From positions 186,001-250,000 of the forward strand of contig NZ_PITQ01000002.1 in the NCBI RefSeq assembly GCF_002834385.1: a DNA stretch of 64,000 nucleotides. The letters run 5' to 3'. A model generated the notes under the pieces. The model saw only the letters and a program-made list of their open reading frames with translations. It was not told the origin of the DNA and searched no databases. Origin of the DNA: Rahnella sp. AA (GTDB lineage: Bacteria > Pseudomonadota > Gammaproteobacteria > Enterobacterales > Enterobacteriaceae). Each line of letters starts with the position of its first letter. Position 1 is the first letter of the stretch. Positions 21,309-33,993 of this stretch are shown in pieces. The position numbers and the translations under genes are program-made.

Positions 21309-21332
21309 AAAAGGGCGCCGGAGCGCCCTTTT
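21309..21332. terminator. Bidirectional terminator between sanA and mglC
   Basis: AAAAGGGCGC and GCGCCCTTTT form a 10-bp perfect stem with a CGGA loop. It serves the convergent sanA (+) and mglC (-). Confidence 0.93.
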
Positions 21333-21350
21333 CGTTTACTGCTGCCAGCT

Positions 21351-22361
21351 TTACTTCTTCTTAGCGTATTTCAAAGAGTCCAGCGCCACCGCGAAGATGA
21401 TGATGCTGCCTTTGATGATGTACTGCCAGTAAGGGTTCACGCCGATGTAGGTCAGGCCGTAGTTGATAACGGTGAAGATCAGTACACCGGTCACCACACC
21501 GGCCACAGAACCTACGCCACCAGCGAATGACACGCCGCCGACCACACAGGCCGCGATGGCATCAAGTTCGTACATAAATCCGAGGTTGTTCGTCGCACTG
21601 CCGATACGCCCTGCTTCCAGCAAACCACCGAACGCGTAGAACACACCGGACAACGCATAGATCATGATCAGGTTTAACGGAACGTTTACGCCAGAAACTT
21701 TCGCAGCTTCCGGGTTACCACCGATAGCAAAGATGTTTTTGCCGAAGCGGGTTTTGTTCCACAGTACCCAGACAAAGGCGATAGCAATCAGCGCATAGAA
21801 TGTGATGTAAGAAAGCTTCAGGCCGCCCAGATGAATAAAGCCCTGTGCGAATTGTGAGAAGCCAGGGTCAAAACCCGCTACCGGTGATGAGCCGACGTAG
21901 TCGTAATACAGGGAGTTAATCCCGTAGACGATAATCATCGTACCCAGCGTGGTGATAAACGGCGTTACGTTCAGGTAAGCAATGATAATACCGTTGAGCA
22001 AACCAATTAACGCACCAACAATACACACGGTCAGAATAACCAGTGGAATTGGCACCACTTCCAGATGCGGGAAGACTTTGTTGACGTTATCCATCGCCTG
22101 CAGCATGGTGGCCGCAACAACTGCCGCTAAGCCCACCTGACGCCCGGCTGACAGGTCTGTCCCCTGCGTGACGATAAGCCCCGCCACGCCCAGTGCGATA
22201 ATAACGCGCACGGAAGACTGGGTCAGAATATTACTTAAGTTGACCAGACTGAGGAAGCTGGGATCCTGGATGATAATAATCGCCAGTAAGACCAGCAATA
22301 CCACATAAATCCCGCCCTCTTTTAAATAAGTGAGCACACTTTTCTTATTTAATGCTTTCAT
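21351..22361 (-). CDS. mglC: Galactose/methyl-galactoside ABC transporter permease MglC
   Basis: Membrane subunit of the high-affinity galactose/glucose importer. 336 residues with about ten hydrophobic segments. Conserved motifs include VTQGTDLSAGRQVGLAAV, GLLNGIIIAYLNVTPFITTLGTM and AIGGNPEAAKVSGVNV, all typical of ribose/galactose-type (CUT2) permeases. It is last in the mglBAC operon, 18 bases after mglA, and ends at a bidirectional terminator. Confidence 0.96.
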   Translation of the reverse strand: MKALNKKSVLTYLKEGGIYVVLLVLLAIIIIQDPSFLSLVNLSNILTQSSVRVIIALGVAGLIVTQGTDLSAGRQVGLAAVVAATMLQAMDNVNKVFPHLEVVPIPLVILTVCIVGALIGLLNGIIIAYLNVTPFITTLGTMIIVYGINSLYYDYVGSSPVAGFDPGFSQFAQGFIHLGGLKLSYITFYALIAIAFVWVLWNKTRFGKNIFAIGGNPEAAKVSGVNVPLNLIMIYALSGVFYAFGGLLEAGRIGSATNNLGFMYELDAIAACVVGGVSFAGGVGSVAGVVTGVLIFTVINYGLTYIGVNPYWQYIIKGSIIIFAVALDSLKYAKKK

Positions 22362-22379
22362 AATAAGAACCCTTAAAAA

Positions 22380-23915
22380 TTAGAGATGCAAGGAAGCCAG
22401 GCGTAATATTTCATTCTGCGAAGTCGTTTTTGTATCAACGATGCCCGCAACCTGTCCATTACTCATAACCAAAATTCTGTCAGTAATACCCAGCAACTCA
22501 GGCATTTCAGAGGAGATAATAATGATCCCCTTCTCTTTTTTAGCCAACTCGGTGATTAACTGGTAAATTTCAAACTTAGCGCCAACGTCAATCCCGCGAG
22601 TTGGCTCATCCAGCATTAATATTTCAGGGTTGGTTAATAACCAGCGCCCGATAATAACTTTTTGCTGATTCCCGCCAGACAATGAACCAATACTGGTTTT
22701 ATGCCCCGGCGTCTTCACGCGCATAGAATCGATAACCCATTGGGTATCGCTTTTCATGCGCGAGGTATCCAGTAAACCGGCTTTATTTTTATATTGACGA
22801 ATATTGGAAATCAGCGAGTTAAAGCCGATATCCAGATATGCATAAATACCGGTAGAGCGGCGCTCTTCCGTCACCAGCGCAAAACCATGGTTAATGGCTT
22901 CATTCGCACTGTGATTATTAATTTTTTTGCCGTGGAGCTTAATGGTTCCGGCGACTTTCTCACGGATACCAAACAGCGTTTCGACAATGTCGGTACGCTT
23001 CGCACCGACCAGACCGGCGATCCCGAGAATTTCACCTTTATGCAAATCAAAGGAGATATCGCGAATGGAAGGCTGGCGCAGCGACGTCAGATTACGCACT
23101 TCGAGAATGACTTCACCCGGTTTATTCAGGCGGTCAGGGAAACGCTGGCTCAGCGAACGGCCCACCATCATGGAGATGATTCTGTCCATGTCGAGGCCTT
23201 CCAGCGACTGAGTGGCAATCCACTGGCCGTCGCGCAGAATGGTGATTTCATCGCACAGCTGGAAAATTTCTTCCATCTTATGAGAGATATACACAATCCC
23301 GCAGCCGCGATCTTTCAGCTTACGGATAATAGTGAACAAATGGTTCACTTCTTTTTCCGTCAGGGAAGAGGTCGGTTCGTCCATGATGACGATTTTTGCG
23401 TTATAGGAAAACGCCTTGGCGATTTCGATCATCTGCATCTGCGAAACGGACAGCTTACCCACCTTGTCGCGCGGGTCGATATCAATGTCCAGTTCGTCAA
23501 AAATCGCTTTGGTGTCTTTGTACATCTTGTCCTGATCGACAAAAATGCCTTTGGTCGGATAACGACCCAGCCACATGTTGTCCATGACAGTACGTTGTAA
23601 CACCAGGTTTAATTCCTGATGTACCATCGACACGCCTTGCTCAAGCGCTTCTTTTGAGCTTTTAAAATTAACTTCTTGTCCCTGAAAAAGAATAGTTCCG
23701 GAGTCTTTACTGTAAATTCCGAAAAGACATTTTAATAATGTGGATTTACCCGCGCCATTTTCACCCATTAATGCATGGATGGAATGCGGGCGCACTTTTA
23801 AATTCACATTATCTAACGCCTTAACGCCTGGGAATGATTTATTAATACCGCTCATTTCCAGCAGGAATTCACCTGGCTTTTCTGTTTTTGTGTCAGAGAG
23901 CGAAATATCGGCCAT
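22380..23915 (-). CDS. mglA: Galactose/methyl-galactoside ABC transporter ATPase MglA
   Basis: Tandem ATPase of 511 residues. The first domain has Walker [10 protein letters not shown] (51-59), the signature [12 protein letters not shown] and Walker [12 protein letters not shown]. The second has the usual degenerate P-loop GLVGAKRTD, with signature LSGGNQQKV and Walker [13 protein letters not shown]. This asymmetry is normal for CUT2 transporters. Start and end agree with the family. A 224-base gap with a strong hairpin separates it from mglB. Confidence 0.96.
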   Translation of the reverse strand: MADISLSDTKTEKPGEFLLEMSGINKSFPGVKALDNVNLKVRPHSIHALMGENGAGKSTLLKCLFGIYSKDSGTILFQGQEVNFKSSKEALEQGVSMVHQELNLVLQRTVMDNMWLGRYPTKGIFVDQDKMYKDTKAIFDELDIDIDPRDKVGKLSVSQMQMIEIAKAFSYNAKIVIMDEPTSSLTEKEVNHLFTIIRKLKDRGCGIVYISHKMEEIFQLCDEITILRDGQWIATQSLEGLDMDRIISMMVGRSLSQRFPDRLNKPGEVILEVRNLTSLRQPSIRDISFDLHKGEILGIAGLVGAKRTDIVETLFGIREKVAGTIKLHGKKINNHSANEAINHGFALVTEERRSTGIYAYLDIGFNSLISNIRQYKNKAGLLDTSRMKSDTQWVIDSMRVKTPGHKTSIGSLSGGNQQKVIIGRWLLTNPEILMLDEPTRGIDVGAKFEIYQLITELAKKEKGIIIISSEMPELLGITDRILVMSNGQVAGIVDTKTTSQNEILRLASLHL

Positions 23916-23971
23916 AGTTGTACCTGGCTAAAGATAAAAATAAACGGGTTATTAATACCTGATGTCAGTAA

Positions 23972-24001
23972 TGCAACCGGTAAGCAAACCCACCGGTTGC
24001 A
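23972..24001 (-). promoter_or_regulatory. Intercistronic hairpin between mglB and mglA
   Basis: TGCAACCGGT and ACCGGTTGCA pair perfectly across a 10-base loop. It is not followed by a T run. Such hairpins commonly protect the upstream message from 3' exonucleases, which would favour the abundant binding protein MglB over MglA and MglC. Confidence 0.75.
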
Positions 24002-24139
24002 TCACGACATGACGTCCTGTCAGACAAGTATTAACGTCTAATCACACTTAATCTTTATTTACGGCTTAACCGCAATTATTTTTGCCACTGCTTAGCTTTG
24101 TTTTTATTGCTGTCTGTATTGACTGCTGTCCGCGTATTC

Positions 24140-25138
24140 TTATTTCACAAACTCAGACAAGTTGTCTTTGTCTACTGCAACGTAAGGTATACGAACGACT
24201 TTGTTTTCAATTTTCCAGTTAGTACCATCGGCGGCTGGTTTACCCGCTGCCAGATTTTTTGCCAGATCAAACGTAGCTTTCGCCTGGTTGTTTGCATCGT
24301 TGAGCACGGTACCGGCCATTGCACCTGATTTCACCAGAGCCAGCGCTTCTGCCAGGGCATCCACACCAAATACCGGAATGCTGGATTTGTTATGAGATTT
24401 CAGAGCTTCTACAGCACCCATTGCCATTGCATCGTTGTTGGCGATAACCACTTCGATTTTGTTAGCGTTAGGGCCGGACAGCCATGCGTCCATTTTGTCT
24501 TTTGCCTGAGCGGTATCCCACATTGCCGTGTCGAGTTGCAGCTGATCAGTTTTCAGGCCTTCTTTACCATTCAAAGTACTGATGACGTATTTGGTACGCG
24601 CTTCAGCATCCGGATGGCCTGGTTCACCTTTAATCAGTACATATTGGATCACGCCGTCTTTGTTCAGATCCCAGGCCGGGTTTGCTTTCCAGTGTTTAGC
24701 AATCAGCTCACCCTGGATAACGCCAGACTCTTTAGAGTCAGTCCCGACATAATACGCTTTGTCGTAGCTGTCTAAAGCTTTACGGGAAGGTTCTTTATTA
24801 TAGAAAACAACAGGAATGCCAGCACCGCGGGCCTTCTCAATAATGACCGGAGCAGCAGCCGGGTCAACCAGGTTGATGGCCAGTGCTTTAACGCCTTTCG
24901 CCAGCATAACGTCAACCTGGTCGTTCTGGGTGGACTGGCTGTTTTGCGAGTCATTCATCAGCAGTTGCACATCTGGAGAAGCTTTAGCATCTTTCTCAAT
25001 GGCTTTGCGGACTTCAGACATGAAGTTGTCATCATATTTGTAGATGGTGACGCCGATTTTAGTATCAGCAGCATGTGCGGCAAAACCAAACATCATGCTG
25101 GCAGCCAGAGTAGCCAGTGTGAAAACCTTTTTATTCAT
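24140..25138 (-). CDS. mglB: D-galactose/D-glucose periplasmic binding protein MglB
   Basis: 332 residues from ATG 25138 ([25 protein letters not shown], a textbook signal peptide); the upstream extension to 25213 is ignored. Calcium-site residues lie in DLNKDGVIQ, and sugar-site residues in [15 protein letters not shown] and GVDALAEAL. It also acts as the galactose chemoreceptor ligand for Trg in E. coli. First gene of mglBAC; CRP and GalS/GalR sites lie about 205-235 bases upstream, leaving a long leader. Confidence 0.96.
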   Translation of the reverse strand: MNKKVFTLATLAASMMFGFAAHAADTKIGVTIYKYDDNFMSEVRKAIEKDAKASPDVQLLMNDSQNSQSTQNDQVDVMLAKGVKALAINLVDPAAAPVIIEKARGAGIPVVFYNKEPSRKALDSYDKAYYVGTDSKESGVIQGELIAKHWKANPAWDLNKDGVIQYVLIKGEPGHPDAEARTKYVISTLNGKEGLKTDQLQLDTAMWDTAQAKDKMDAWLSGPNANKIEVVIANNDAMAMGAVEALKSHNKSSIPVFGVDALAEALALVKSGAMAGTVLNDANNQAKATFDLAKNLAAGKPAADGTNWKIENKVVRIPYVAVDKDNLSEFVK

Positions 25139-25341
25139 TTGTATCTCCGGTTTATATGAGGGGTACAGGGTGGAACCGGCAATCCATGCGGGAGCAGTAC
25201 AGCTCCACGTCATTATCGCGGGTGCCTGCCATCCTTGACCTACAACATCCTGACTCGCTGTGAAACCAGTCCGGTAACGCCGGACACAAAGTGAATCATA
25301 TTGAAAACGAATGCATCATAAAGGCGGCGATGTTAATAAAC

Positions 25342-25357
25342 TGTGAAAGTTCTCACA
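25342..25357. promoter_or_regulatory. CRP site of the mglBAC promoter
   Basis: TGTGAAAGTTCTCACA is a perfect TGTGA-N6-TCACA palindrome in the galS-mglB gap, two bases from a GalR/GalS operator. Confidence 0.85.
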
Positions 25358-25359
25358 GA

Positions 25360-25375
25360 TTGAAAACGGTTACAT
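25360..25375. promoter_or_regulatory. GalS/GalR operator of mglBAC
   Basis: Read on the minus strand, ATGTAACCGTTTTCAA fits the GTGNAANCGNTTNCAC operator consensus. It lies just upstream of the CRP site with respect to mglB and between mglB and the galS stop. Confidence 0.8.
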
Positions 25376-25387
25376 CGCGTTATTTAA

Positions 25388-26419
25388 TCAATAAGTGACG
25401 GGTGCCACATTTTGCCACGGTGCCACAGAATGGCGTCTGACCAGCGTCGGCATAAAACAATGCGAAACACCCGTAGCTAACTGTTCTGCCGCACCTTTTA
25501 AGGCCAGTTCGGTGGCAAGTGTCGCCATTGAGACAATCGGGTAACGCACCGTCGTCATTTTCGGGCTGGTGTACCGGGCAATCGGAATATCGTCGAAACC
25601 CACCAGTGAGAAATCGTCAGGAATGTTAATTCCGTTTTCTTTCAACACTGCCATCGCCCCCGCCGCCATCGAATCGTTATACGTGAAGACCGCGCTCAGA
25701 TGCAGATTGCGCCCGAGCAGTTCGACCATCGCGGCTTCCCCGCCCTGCAAATCTGGCGAGCTCTGCGCACGCCAGGCCGCCGGTGGCGCAATGGCTGAAT
25801 GATGTGCCTGCGTCATGGCCTGTAAATACCCCTGATAGCGCTGCAAATCATCTTCAATGCCGTGGCTTGAGCCAATGTAGCCGATGCGCTGATGCCCCTG
25901 TGACAGCAACAAACGCGTCGCCATTTCTGCCCCGCTGACGTTATTGAGCCAGACGCAGCGATGCTCGTAGCCCGGGATCACACGGTTAATCAGCACCATG
26001 CCAGAAACCTGGTCCATAAAGCGCGAAAGCTCGTCATCACCGAGCGCTTTGGAATGCACGATCAGTGCGTTACATCGCTGGCGGATCAAAACTTCAATGG
26101 CGTGCCTTTCTTTTTCGGCAATGTGATAGCTGTTACCTATCAGGACATATTTCTGATGCTGCTGAGCGACGGTATCCACCGCTTTCACCAGCGCACCAAA
26201 AAAAGGATCTGAAACATCCATCACCACCACGCCGATGGTATCGCTGCTTTGCGTTGCCAGCGCCTGGGCATTGGCATTAGGCCGGTATCCCAGGGTTGCA
26301 ACGGCCTGTAAAACCTGCTCGCGTGCTTCTTTACTGGCGATAGACGGATTGTTCAGAACACGTGAAACGGTGGCGACAGAAACCCCCGCCAGCCGGGCGA
26401 CATCACGAATTGTGACCAT
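25388..26419 (-). CDS. galS: GalS, LacI-family mgl operon repressor
   Basis: 343 residues. N-terminal HTH and hinge [25 protein letters not shown] and [13 protein letters not shown], followed by a periplasmic-binding-type sensor domain with [28 protein letters not shown] and [16 protein letters not shown]. Position next to mglBAC favours GalS over GalR. Start at 26419 follows GGAG. Its own upstream region has a CRP site and an operator, so it is probably CRP-activated and autoregulated. Confidence 0.93.
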   Translation of the reverse strand: MVTIRDVARLAGVSVATVSRVLNNPSIASKEAREQVLQAVATLGYRPNANAQALATQSSDTIGVVVMDVSDPFFGALVKAVDTVAQQHQKYVLIGNSYHIAEKERHAIEVLIRQRCNALIVHSKALGDDELSRFMDQVSGMVLINRVIPGYEHRCVWLNNVSGAEMATRLLLSQGHQRIGYIGSSHGIEDDLQRYQGYLQAMTQAHHSAIAPPAAWRAQSSPDLQGGEAAMVELLGRNLHLSAVFTYNDSMAAGAMAVLKENGINIPDDFSLVGFDDIPIARYTSPKMTTVRYPIVSMATLATELALKGAAEQLATGVSHCFMPTLVRRHSVAPWQNVAPVTY

Positions 26420-26596
26420 GCGTCGCTCCGTGATCAGCCAGAGAGTGGTACGGGGGAATACGGAAGTTTTTGACCCAGGAGGTAAAAAAAGCAGACAAAG
26501 AGAAGCGAGGTGAGGTGCTCATGGCGTTTCCTTTTTTAGTGTAGTGGTCGTCAGAGTGGCACGACCGCTATCCTAAACATTTTGCGAAACCGCCTG

Positions 26597-26612
26597 CGTG
26601 AATCACGTCACA
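26597..26612. promoter_or_regulatory. CRP site upstream of galS
   Basis: CGTGAATCACGTCACA fits TGTGA-N6-TCACA on the reverse strand with one mismatch. It lies about 180 bases before the galS start. Confidence 0.6.
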
Positions 26613-26615
26613 GGA

Positions 26616-26631
26616 AAGAAAACGTTTACAT
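26616..26631. promoter_or_regulatory. GalS/GalR operator upstream of galS
   Basis: Read on the minus strand, ATGTAAACGTTTTCTT matches the operator core TGTAAACGTTTTC. Placed four bases from the CRP site, the same arrangement as at mglB, which suggests autoregulation. Confidence 0.7.
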
Positions 26632-26689
26632 ACAATTCTGCAACGTCCGTCCCAAATCTATAATTTAGGGTGATGTATTAACGCGCAGA

Positions 26690-27844
26690 CTATGCCGTTT
26701 TCACCTCAACACCCGAGGCTTTAACCGTCAGTTTGCGCCATAACCATTCCAGCGGCCCCTGACGGAAATACCGCAGCCACAGCAGCGTCATCAGCAGATT
26801 ACACGCCCAGACCAGCGGCACCAGCGCCAGTAATTGCAGCCGGTCGAAATGCAGGAAGAAGCCGAAAATATTGAAGAACGTCGTGCAAACGAGCGTCTGC
26901 AACAGGTAGTTAGTCAGCGCCATTCGCCCGATTTGAGAAATCCACAGGGTCAGACGCCAGCGGGAAATCACCGACCAGAAGCCGTAACACAGCGCCAGAT
27001 AGCTGACTGCCTGCATCAGCGAGCCGATTTCACGCGGCACCTGCAACAAAAAGCCGCTCCAGCGGTAGTCCCAGCCACTCTTCCATTGCAGGTAAATAGC
27101 CGGGATTTGTATCAGCAATGAAAGCGGTAACAGTGCCGCCGCCACGTTGCGGTAATGCCGCTCGCTGAATTCCCCTTTTAGCCAGCCGCTGCGCATCATC
27201 CCCGAGCCGATTAACATTGCGCCCGCCAGCTCCCAGCCGTATTGCGCACCAATGGCCAGCAAACTCGAAGATAAGAGATCCAGACGGTTCTGAATGGCCT
27301 CCCAGCCACCTTTCAGCTTCCAGTATTGCTCATACTGAATCTCAGCCGGGCCGGGAAGCCAGAAACTCCCGGGCTTCGGCGATGAGATAACCCCCAGTAT
27401 TGCCAGAACGGCCACACCGATGAGATACAAAATTATTCCCGTCAGAACCAGTGACTGACTGCTGCGCCCTTCCCTCACCATACGCCAGCACGCCAGGCCG
27501 ATAAGCCCGTAGGACAACAAAATATCGCCATCCCACAGTAAAGAGGCATGCAGCAATCCACACAGTACCAAAATGGAAAGACGCGACTGGATCCAGTGTT
27601 TGCCGCGCGGCAGCAGCAAATACAAACCGCCGCCAAACAGCATGGCAAACATCATCAGGAATTTTCCCTGCGCCACGGCGTCAAGCACCGCCCAGATCCA
27701 GGCATCAGAGGCAGAAGGAAGACCGGCATAGGCCGGGTTGAGATAAGCCGCTTTCGGCAGGCCGAAGGCGCTGATATTGAGCAGAAGAATGCCAAAAATA
27801 GCGAGACCACGGGCAAAGTCGAGCGTGGCAATACGTGAGCGCAT
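26690..27844 (-). CDS. yeiB: YeiB, DUF418 membrane protein
   Basis: 384 residues from ATG 27844 with AGGA nine bases upstream; this gives MRSRIATLDFARGLAIFGILLLNISAFGLPKAAYLNP, parallel to E. coli YeiB (385 residues). Frames extending to 27928 are rejected. About ten hydrophobic segments and the conserved C-terminal GRMALTNYLLQTLVCTTFF identify DUF418, a branch of acyltransferase-like membrane proteins with unknown substrate. Located between folE and galS as in E. coli. The mobile-element-free gap to galS holds the galS control region. Confidence 0.92.
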   Translation of the reverse strand: MRSRIATLDFARGLAIFGILLLNISAFGLPKAAYLNPAYAGLPSASDAWIWAVLDAVAQGKFLMMFAMLFGGGLYLLLPRGKHWIQSRLSILVLCGLLHASLLWDGDILLSYGLIGLACWRMVREGRSSQSLVLTGIILYLIGVAVLAILGVISSPKPGSFWLPGPAEIQYEQYWKLKGGWEAIQNRLDLLSSSLLAIGAQYGWELAGAMLIGSGMMRSGWLKGEFSERHYRNVAAALLPLSLLIQIPAIYLQWKSGWDYRWSGFLLQVPREIGSLMQAVSYLALCYGFWSVISRWRLTLWISQIGRMALTNYLLQTLVCTTFFNIFGFFLHFDRLQLLALVPLVWACNLLMTLLWLRYFRQGPLEWLWRKLTVKASGVEVKTA

Positions 27845-27900
27845 ACCAAACATTCCTGTTAACGGTAGGGATAGAAAGTCGCGGGCTCCAGACAGACTAA

Positions 27901-27919
27901 CGGCACCCGTAAGGTGCCG
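27901..27919 (-). terminator. Hairpin between folE and yeiB
   Basis: CGGCACC and GGTGCCG form a 7-bp stem with a 5-base loop, 38 bases after the folE stop. Only a weak T-rich tail follows on the minus strand, so termination may be partial. Confidence 0.5.
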
Positions 27920-27956
27920 CAATATCAAACTGCCTGACCGCTTAAAACGCCCGCGT

Positions 27957-28622
27957 TTAGCTGGCGTGTCTCACCGTTCTTAAGAATTCTTGCCGCGTAT
28001 TCTGGCTCGACTTGAACAGGCCGCCCAGAGAAGTGGTGGTCGTTGCGCTGGTCGCGTCACGTACGCCGCGCGCTTTCACGCAGTAATGCACGGCATCAAT
28101 TGAGACAGCCACGTTAGTCGTGCCGAGCAAGGTCTGCAATGCAACCAGAATCTGCTGGGTCAGGCGTTCCTGAACCTGCGGACGCTGCGAGAAAAACTGC
28201 ACAATGCGGTTTATTTTCGACAAACCGATCACGGTTTCTTTCGGGATATACGCCACGGTGGCTTTGCCATCAATCGTCACAAAATGATGCTCGCAGGTGC
28301 TGGTCAGCGTGATGTCGCGCACGGTCACCATTTCATCCACTTTCATCTTATTTTCAATGACGGTGATTTTCGGGAAGTTGGCGTAATCCAGCCCGGAGAA
28401 GATTTCATCTACATACATCTTGGCGATGCGATGCGGCGTTTCCGCCAGGCTGTCGTCGGAGAGATCCAGATTGAGAAGCTGCATAATCCCGGTCATATGT
28501 TCCTGGATCTGCTTTTTGCGCGTTTCATTGTCGATCGGCAAAGCTTCACGCAGAGGGGTTTCCAGACCACGGGCTAACAAGGCCTCATGAACCAAAATGG
28601 CTTCTTTACTCAGGGTTGGCAT
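27957..28622 (-). CDS. folE: GTP cyclohydrolase 1
   Basis: First step of tetrahydrofolate synthesis (GTP to 7,8-dihydroneopterin triphosphate). 221 residues from ATG 28622 ([24 protein letters not shown]), one shorter than E. coli FolE. Zinc ligands are C110, H113 and C181, with catalytic H112, seen in STCEHHF and HYCVKARG. The frame continues open upstream to 28838 but lacks family similarity there. The gene keeps its E. coli order with yeiB, while its usual neighbour yeiG is here displaced by 3.5 kb. Confidence 0.96.
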   Translation of the reverse strand: MPTLSKEAILVHEALLARGLETPLREALPIDNETRKKQIQEHMTGIMQLLNLDLSDDSLAETPHRIAKMYVDEIFSGLDYANFPKITVIENKMKVDEMVTVRDITLTSTCEHHFVTIDGKATVAYIPKETVIGLSKINRIVQFFSQRPQVQERLTQQILVALQTLLGTTNVAVSIDAVHYCVKARGVRDATSATTTTSLGGLFKSSQNTRQEFLRTVRHAS

Positions 28623-28764
28623 TCTTTCTTCTCCGGCAGATGTAATCACTTTGACGCAGATCACGCCAAAGTGAGGTGGCTTACTGTAGTAGAGAGCCGG
28701 TTCAGAATCCAGTGATTGCTTTCCTGAAGGATGAAAAAGCCATGATGGATGCAATAGCTGCAAG

Positions 28765-29892
28765 TTATCGATTGTCCCTGATAACCAGCGCACCCGCGAT
28801 GAGAAAACCGGCCAGCGCAACATACAACGCCGGTTCAAGATGATGCGTCAGCGCGGTGGATATCGCCGATAGCACCGGCCCGAACAACTGCCCGACGGCG
28901 TACCCGGTGGTCAGTAACCCCGCCATATAGCGGCTGTGATTAGGCGCCAGCTCACGGCTGTATTGCAATGCCAGCTGAACCACGCTGAGGAACCCTCCCC
29001 CGGTCAGCAGCGCGCCCAACACCAGGCCGGTGACACCCGGCACCACTTCCGCACACAAAATCCCGATCCCCTGCGCCCACATTGTCAGCGCCATACGGGT
29101 GTGCGTCGTCAGATAGTGGCGGGTCAGAATGCCGATGACGATGCCGATAACCGCCGCGCCACCAAACACCGGCCAGACAAACTGCGCAAACAGGCTGTCA
29201 GGAAAACGTGCCGTCGCCATCTGCGATAAAAACGTGGCAGGCAGGATGTAGCCGAAACCTGCCAGACTGTAACTCCACACCAGACGTTTCAAAGCCGGTG
29301 TCATCACCAGCGGCTCAGCCGCCACATGCGAGCGGTGCAAATCGCCTTTGCGCGGTAAATTCGGCGTGATAATCGCCACAAAAATCAGCGCCAGCACGCC
29401 GTACACCGACCAGGCCTGCGCGGACGTCAGTTGCAGACTGTGGATCCCCACGGCCAGCATGCCGCTGAGGAAAATCCCGACGCCCGGCCCGGCAAACACC
29501 GCCGCGCTCAGCGCCGGACGACCATAATGCGCCAGCCGCTCATTACACCATGCCGACACCATCACCATCGCCCAGCCGCTGGTCCAGCCGATCAGAAAGC
29601 GCACAATGCTGTGCAACACTTCGCCGGAAATCACCGCCGACAGCAACGTCAGCACCACACCGCCCCACACGCCCAGCCACAGGCGACGTTCGAGATGTTT
29701 GCTGGCGCGCATGCCATCAAATGCGCCACACAAATAACCCAGATAGTTGAATGCCGCGACCAGCCCGGCGCCGGTCAGCGTGAACTGATGTTCAGCTATC
29801 ATTAAAGGAACCTGGGGCGTAAAGGCAAAACGTCCGATACCCATCGCGACGACAAAAGCCAGAAAACCACTTAGCGCAATACGAAAAGCCAT
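28765..29892 (-). CDS. MFS transporter of the YbfB/YjiJ family
   Basis: 375 residues from ATG 29892 ([31 protein letters not shown]), about 12 hydrophobic segments. The motif GIGRFAFTP at the start and [11 protein letters not shown] identify the YbfB/YjiJ group of poorly characterised major-facilitator exporters. The substrate is unknown. It is divergent from a LysR gene 200 bases away, the usual arrangement for a LysR target. The pair is absent from the equivalent E. coli folE-yeiG interval. Confidence 0.85.
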   Translation of the reverse strand: MAFRIALSGFLAFVVAMGIGRFAFTPQVPLMIAEHQFTLTGAGLVAAFNYLGYLCGAFDGMRASKHLERRLWLGVWGGVVLTLLSAVISGEVLHSIVRFLIGWTSGWAMVMVSAWCNERLAHYGRPALSAAVFAGPGVGIFLSGMLAVGIHSLQLTSAQAWSVYGVLALIFVAIITPNLPRKGDLHRSHVAAEPLVMTPALKRLVWSYSLAGFGYILPATFLSQMATARFPDSLFAQFVWPVFGGAAVIGIVIGILTRHYLTTHTRMALTMWAQGIGILCAEVVPGVTGLVLGALLTGGGFLSVVQLALQYSRELAPNHSRYMAGLLTTGYAVGQLFGPVLSAISTALTHHLEPALYVALAGFLIAGALVIRDNR

Positions 29893-30092
29893 AACTGCTC
29901 CGTCAAAATAAACCGCGATGCAACATACCAGAAACACTGAGTAAACATACTCAAAGCCTGACACTGAAAACAGCGGATTTATTAAAAGAAAGTAAATTGG
30001 AAGTTGTCAGTCAGGATGCCTTATGAGTACAATCACGAAAAGTGAATAATACAGACCAAGTTGTTTACGATAAAAGAACACAGGAACCCATC

Positions 30093-32175
<2,083 letters not shown>

Positions 32176-32187
32176 GGAATGTTTCCG

Positions 32188-33045
32188 ATGAGCAGCTCGA
32201 TTGAACTACTCGAAGAACACCGGATGTTTGGCGGCTGGCAGCAGCGCTACCGCCACACATCGGCGAGCCTGAATTGCGGCATGACGTTCAGCATCTATCT
32301 GCCACCGGCGAAAGATGACACACCGCCGCCGGTGCTGTACTGGCTGTCGGGCCTGACCTGCAATGATGATAACTTCACGCTCAAAGCCGGGGCGCAGCGC
32401 GTCGCGGCAGAGCTTGGCGTGGTTCTGGTGATGCCGGATACCAGCCCGCGCGGTGAGGATGTCGCCAATGACGACGGTTACGATCTCGGTCAGGGTGCAG
32501 GTTTTTACCTGAACGCCACGCAGGTGCCGTGGGCCAAGCATTACCGGATGTACGATTATCTGCTTGATGAACTGCCTGCGTTAATCAGCGGACATTTCAA
32601 CGTCGGTGAGCGCCAGTCGATTTTCGGTCATTCCATGGGCGGTCACGGTGCGCTGATGCTGGCATTACGCAATCCGCAGCGTTTCCACTCGGTATCCGCG
32701 TTCGCTCCGATTGTGAACCCGGCGCAGGTTCCGTGGGGACGTAAAGCGTTCAGCGCCTATCTGGGCAATGATGAAAACCAGTGGTTGCAGTACGACAGTT
32801 GCCACCTGCTGAGCTCACTGCCTGCGGATCAGACGCCATTCCCGATTTTAGTCGATCAGGGTGATGGCGATCAGTTCCTCGCAGATCAGCTGCAACCGGC
32901 AAAACTGGCGGAAATCGCCCGCCAGCGCGGCTGGCCGTTACAGCTTCGCGTGCAGCCAGGGTACGATCACAGCTACTTTACGATTGCCTCGTTTGTGGAA
33001 GATCACCTGCGGTTTCATGCGGGGTACTTGCACCCGAAGGCATGA
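32188..33045 (+). CDS. yeiG: S-formylglutathione hydrolase
   Basis: Esterase D-type serine hydrolase releasing formate and glutathione. 285 residues from ATG 32188 behind AAGGA. The nucleophile is S149 in [11 protein letters not shown]; the acid and base lie in DQGDGDQFL and GYDHSYF. It resembles E. coli YeiG (278 residues) more than FrmB by its N-terminal [15 protein letters not shown]. Twelve bases after frmA, so co-transcribed. In E. coli yeiG sits beside folE and frmA is elsewhere; here the two pathway genes are together. Confidence 0.94.
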   Translation: MSSSIELLEEHRMFGGWQQRYRHTSASLNCGMTFSIYLPPAKDDTPPPVLYWLSGLTCNDDNFTLKAGAQRVAAELGVVLVMPDTSPRGEDVANDDGYDLGQGAGFYLNATQVPWAKHYRMYDYLLDELPALISGHFNVGERQSIFGHSMGGHGALMLALRNPQRFHSVSAFAPIVNPAQVPWGRKAFSAYLGNDENQWLQYDSCHLLSSLPADQTPFPILVDQGDGDQFLADQLQPAKLAEIARQRGWPLQLRVQPGYDHSYFTIASFVEDHLRFHAGYLHPKA

Positions 33046-33070
33046 GTGCAGGAATGCCGTATTGAAGTCT

Positions 33071-33326
33071 GATCGAGGATATTTCGGTTTCTTAATAGCT
33101 GTTATCACTCAGACTTTCACGCAGAAACCGACCAGAGGAGGGAAGTGCTTTCCCTCCTCTGGACTCCTCTTCGCTTTTTTACTGCGCGCTATCGCTGGGT
33201 CGACGGACATGTTCTGTTGCTACAGCGTATGGCGCGAAAGCTTGCCGCTGCGCGGTACCTTCTCTCGGTGCTGGAGCCTCAGGTCTCCAGCCCGCTTCGT
33301 TCAGCAAACTTTCTGATTGCGCCTTA
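33071..33326 (+). repeat. Unnamed structured repeat, copy A
   Basis: About 256 bases. Order of parts: GATCGAG...TTTCGGTTTCT at the left end, with AGAAACCGA able to pair back; a perfect 13-bp hairpin (33132-33144 with 33150-33162); core 1 ACTGCGCGCT (33181-33190); core 2 GCCGCTGCGCGGT (33244-33256); a second hairpin (GCTGGAG/CTCCAGC, 33270-33291, loop CCTCAGGT); and the right end CTGATTGCGCC. The open frames here (to 33316 and 33145-33327) are not believed to be genes. No named family is recognised. Confidence 0.75.
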
Positions 33327-33411
33327 GGGGCATTCTTAAATAAGCGTTTTCGTTTTATATCGCTTACAGATTAATAGATAAAATATATATTCTGGGATAT
33401 TAAAAATGGCA

Positions 33412-33439
33412 GAAGCCTGATTATTACTAATCAGGCTTC
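33412..33439. terminator. Perfect 12-bp hairpin downstream of the MazF-like gene
   Basis: GAAGCCTGATTA pairs with TAATCAGGCTTC across TTAC. It is about 100 bases after the MazF-like stop on the minus strand, with only a short T stretch a few bases later, so it may be a weak terminator. The rest of 33327-33536 is AT-rich with nothing else recognised. Confidence 0.5.
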
Positions 33440-33536
33440 GCGGTCCCACGAAGGGAAAGGGTGAATCTTAAAGGCCTCAATGGGCAACGCGAGGATATTA
33501 TCAAAAATAATGCGTTAATCAAGCCAAGAATGATTA

Positions 33537-33989
33537 TTAAACTAAAAAGTTTGTCGCATTGATAGAACGAATAATTGCAATCTGGATTAATGTAACTATT
33601 TGATTAGGAATTCGCTGAGTTAATCTTCCTCGTTCAACTAACATAGGTCTGTTCAGCCGGTTATTACTGACCGTCTGCACCAGGTCGCATTTCGCCCAGC
33701 ATGTTTTTGGGTGAAAGTGTTTGAGATCGGCAATCACGCCTGAGTCCAGCTGAATATGTATTCCCTTACTGATTTTCAATTCATTCTTCGTTGTGGATAA
33801 TGGAACAACGATTGAGGAATTATCGTTAAGCTTGCCATTAAGAACGATCACCAACCTATGCTTAATCATTTCCGGTGGCATATGTGCATCCACTCTATCA
33901 GGAATAATACCTCCCTGAAGATCTCTTGGATAATGCCCGTAATTACAGTCAAGAACCTGCCCGACTTTGGGTTTAAAATTAATCGACAT
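33537..33989 (-). CDS. Orphan MazF/PemK-like toxin-family protein
   Basis: 150 residues from ATG 33989 (MSINFKPKVGQVLDCNYGHYPRD). The features suggest the MazF/PemK beta-barrel: an opening GQVLDCNYG, a middle HRLVIVLNGKLNDNSSIVVPLSTTKN and CWAKCDLVQTVSNNRL, parallel to the RPALVLS...VVPLTS...DQVRTVDRRRL pattern of that family. This is a remote match. No antitoxin gene is visible on either side. The gene is clearly AT-richer than its neighbours and lies between inverted repeats A and B, which suggests acquisition. AAAGGAAC precedes the start but sits in a hairpin. The longer frame to 34115 is disfavoured. Confidence 0.62.
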   Translation of the reverse strand: MSINFKPKVGQVLDCNYGHYPRDLQGGIIPDRVDAHMPPEMIKHRLVIVLNGKLNDNSSIVVPLSTTKNELKISKGIHIQLDSGVIADLKHFHPKTCWAKCDLVQTVSNNRLNRPMLVERGRLTQRIPNQIVTLIQIAIIRSINATNFLV

Positions 33990-33993
33990 CACA

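Noticed and set aside
32861-33316. 151-residue open frame overlapping yeiG and repeat A
   Set aside because: The first half is out of frame in yeiG and the second half is repeat sequence; no start signal.
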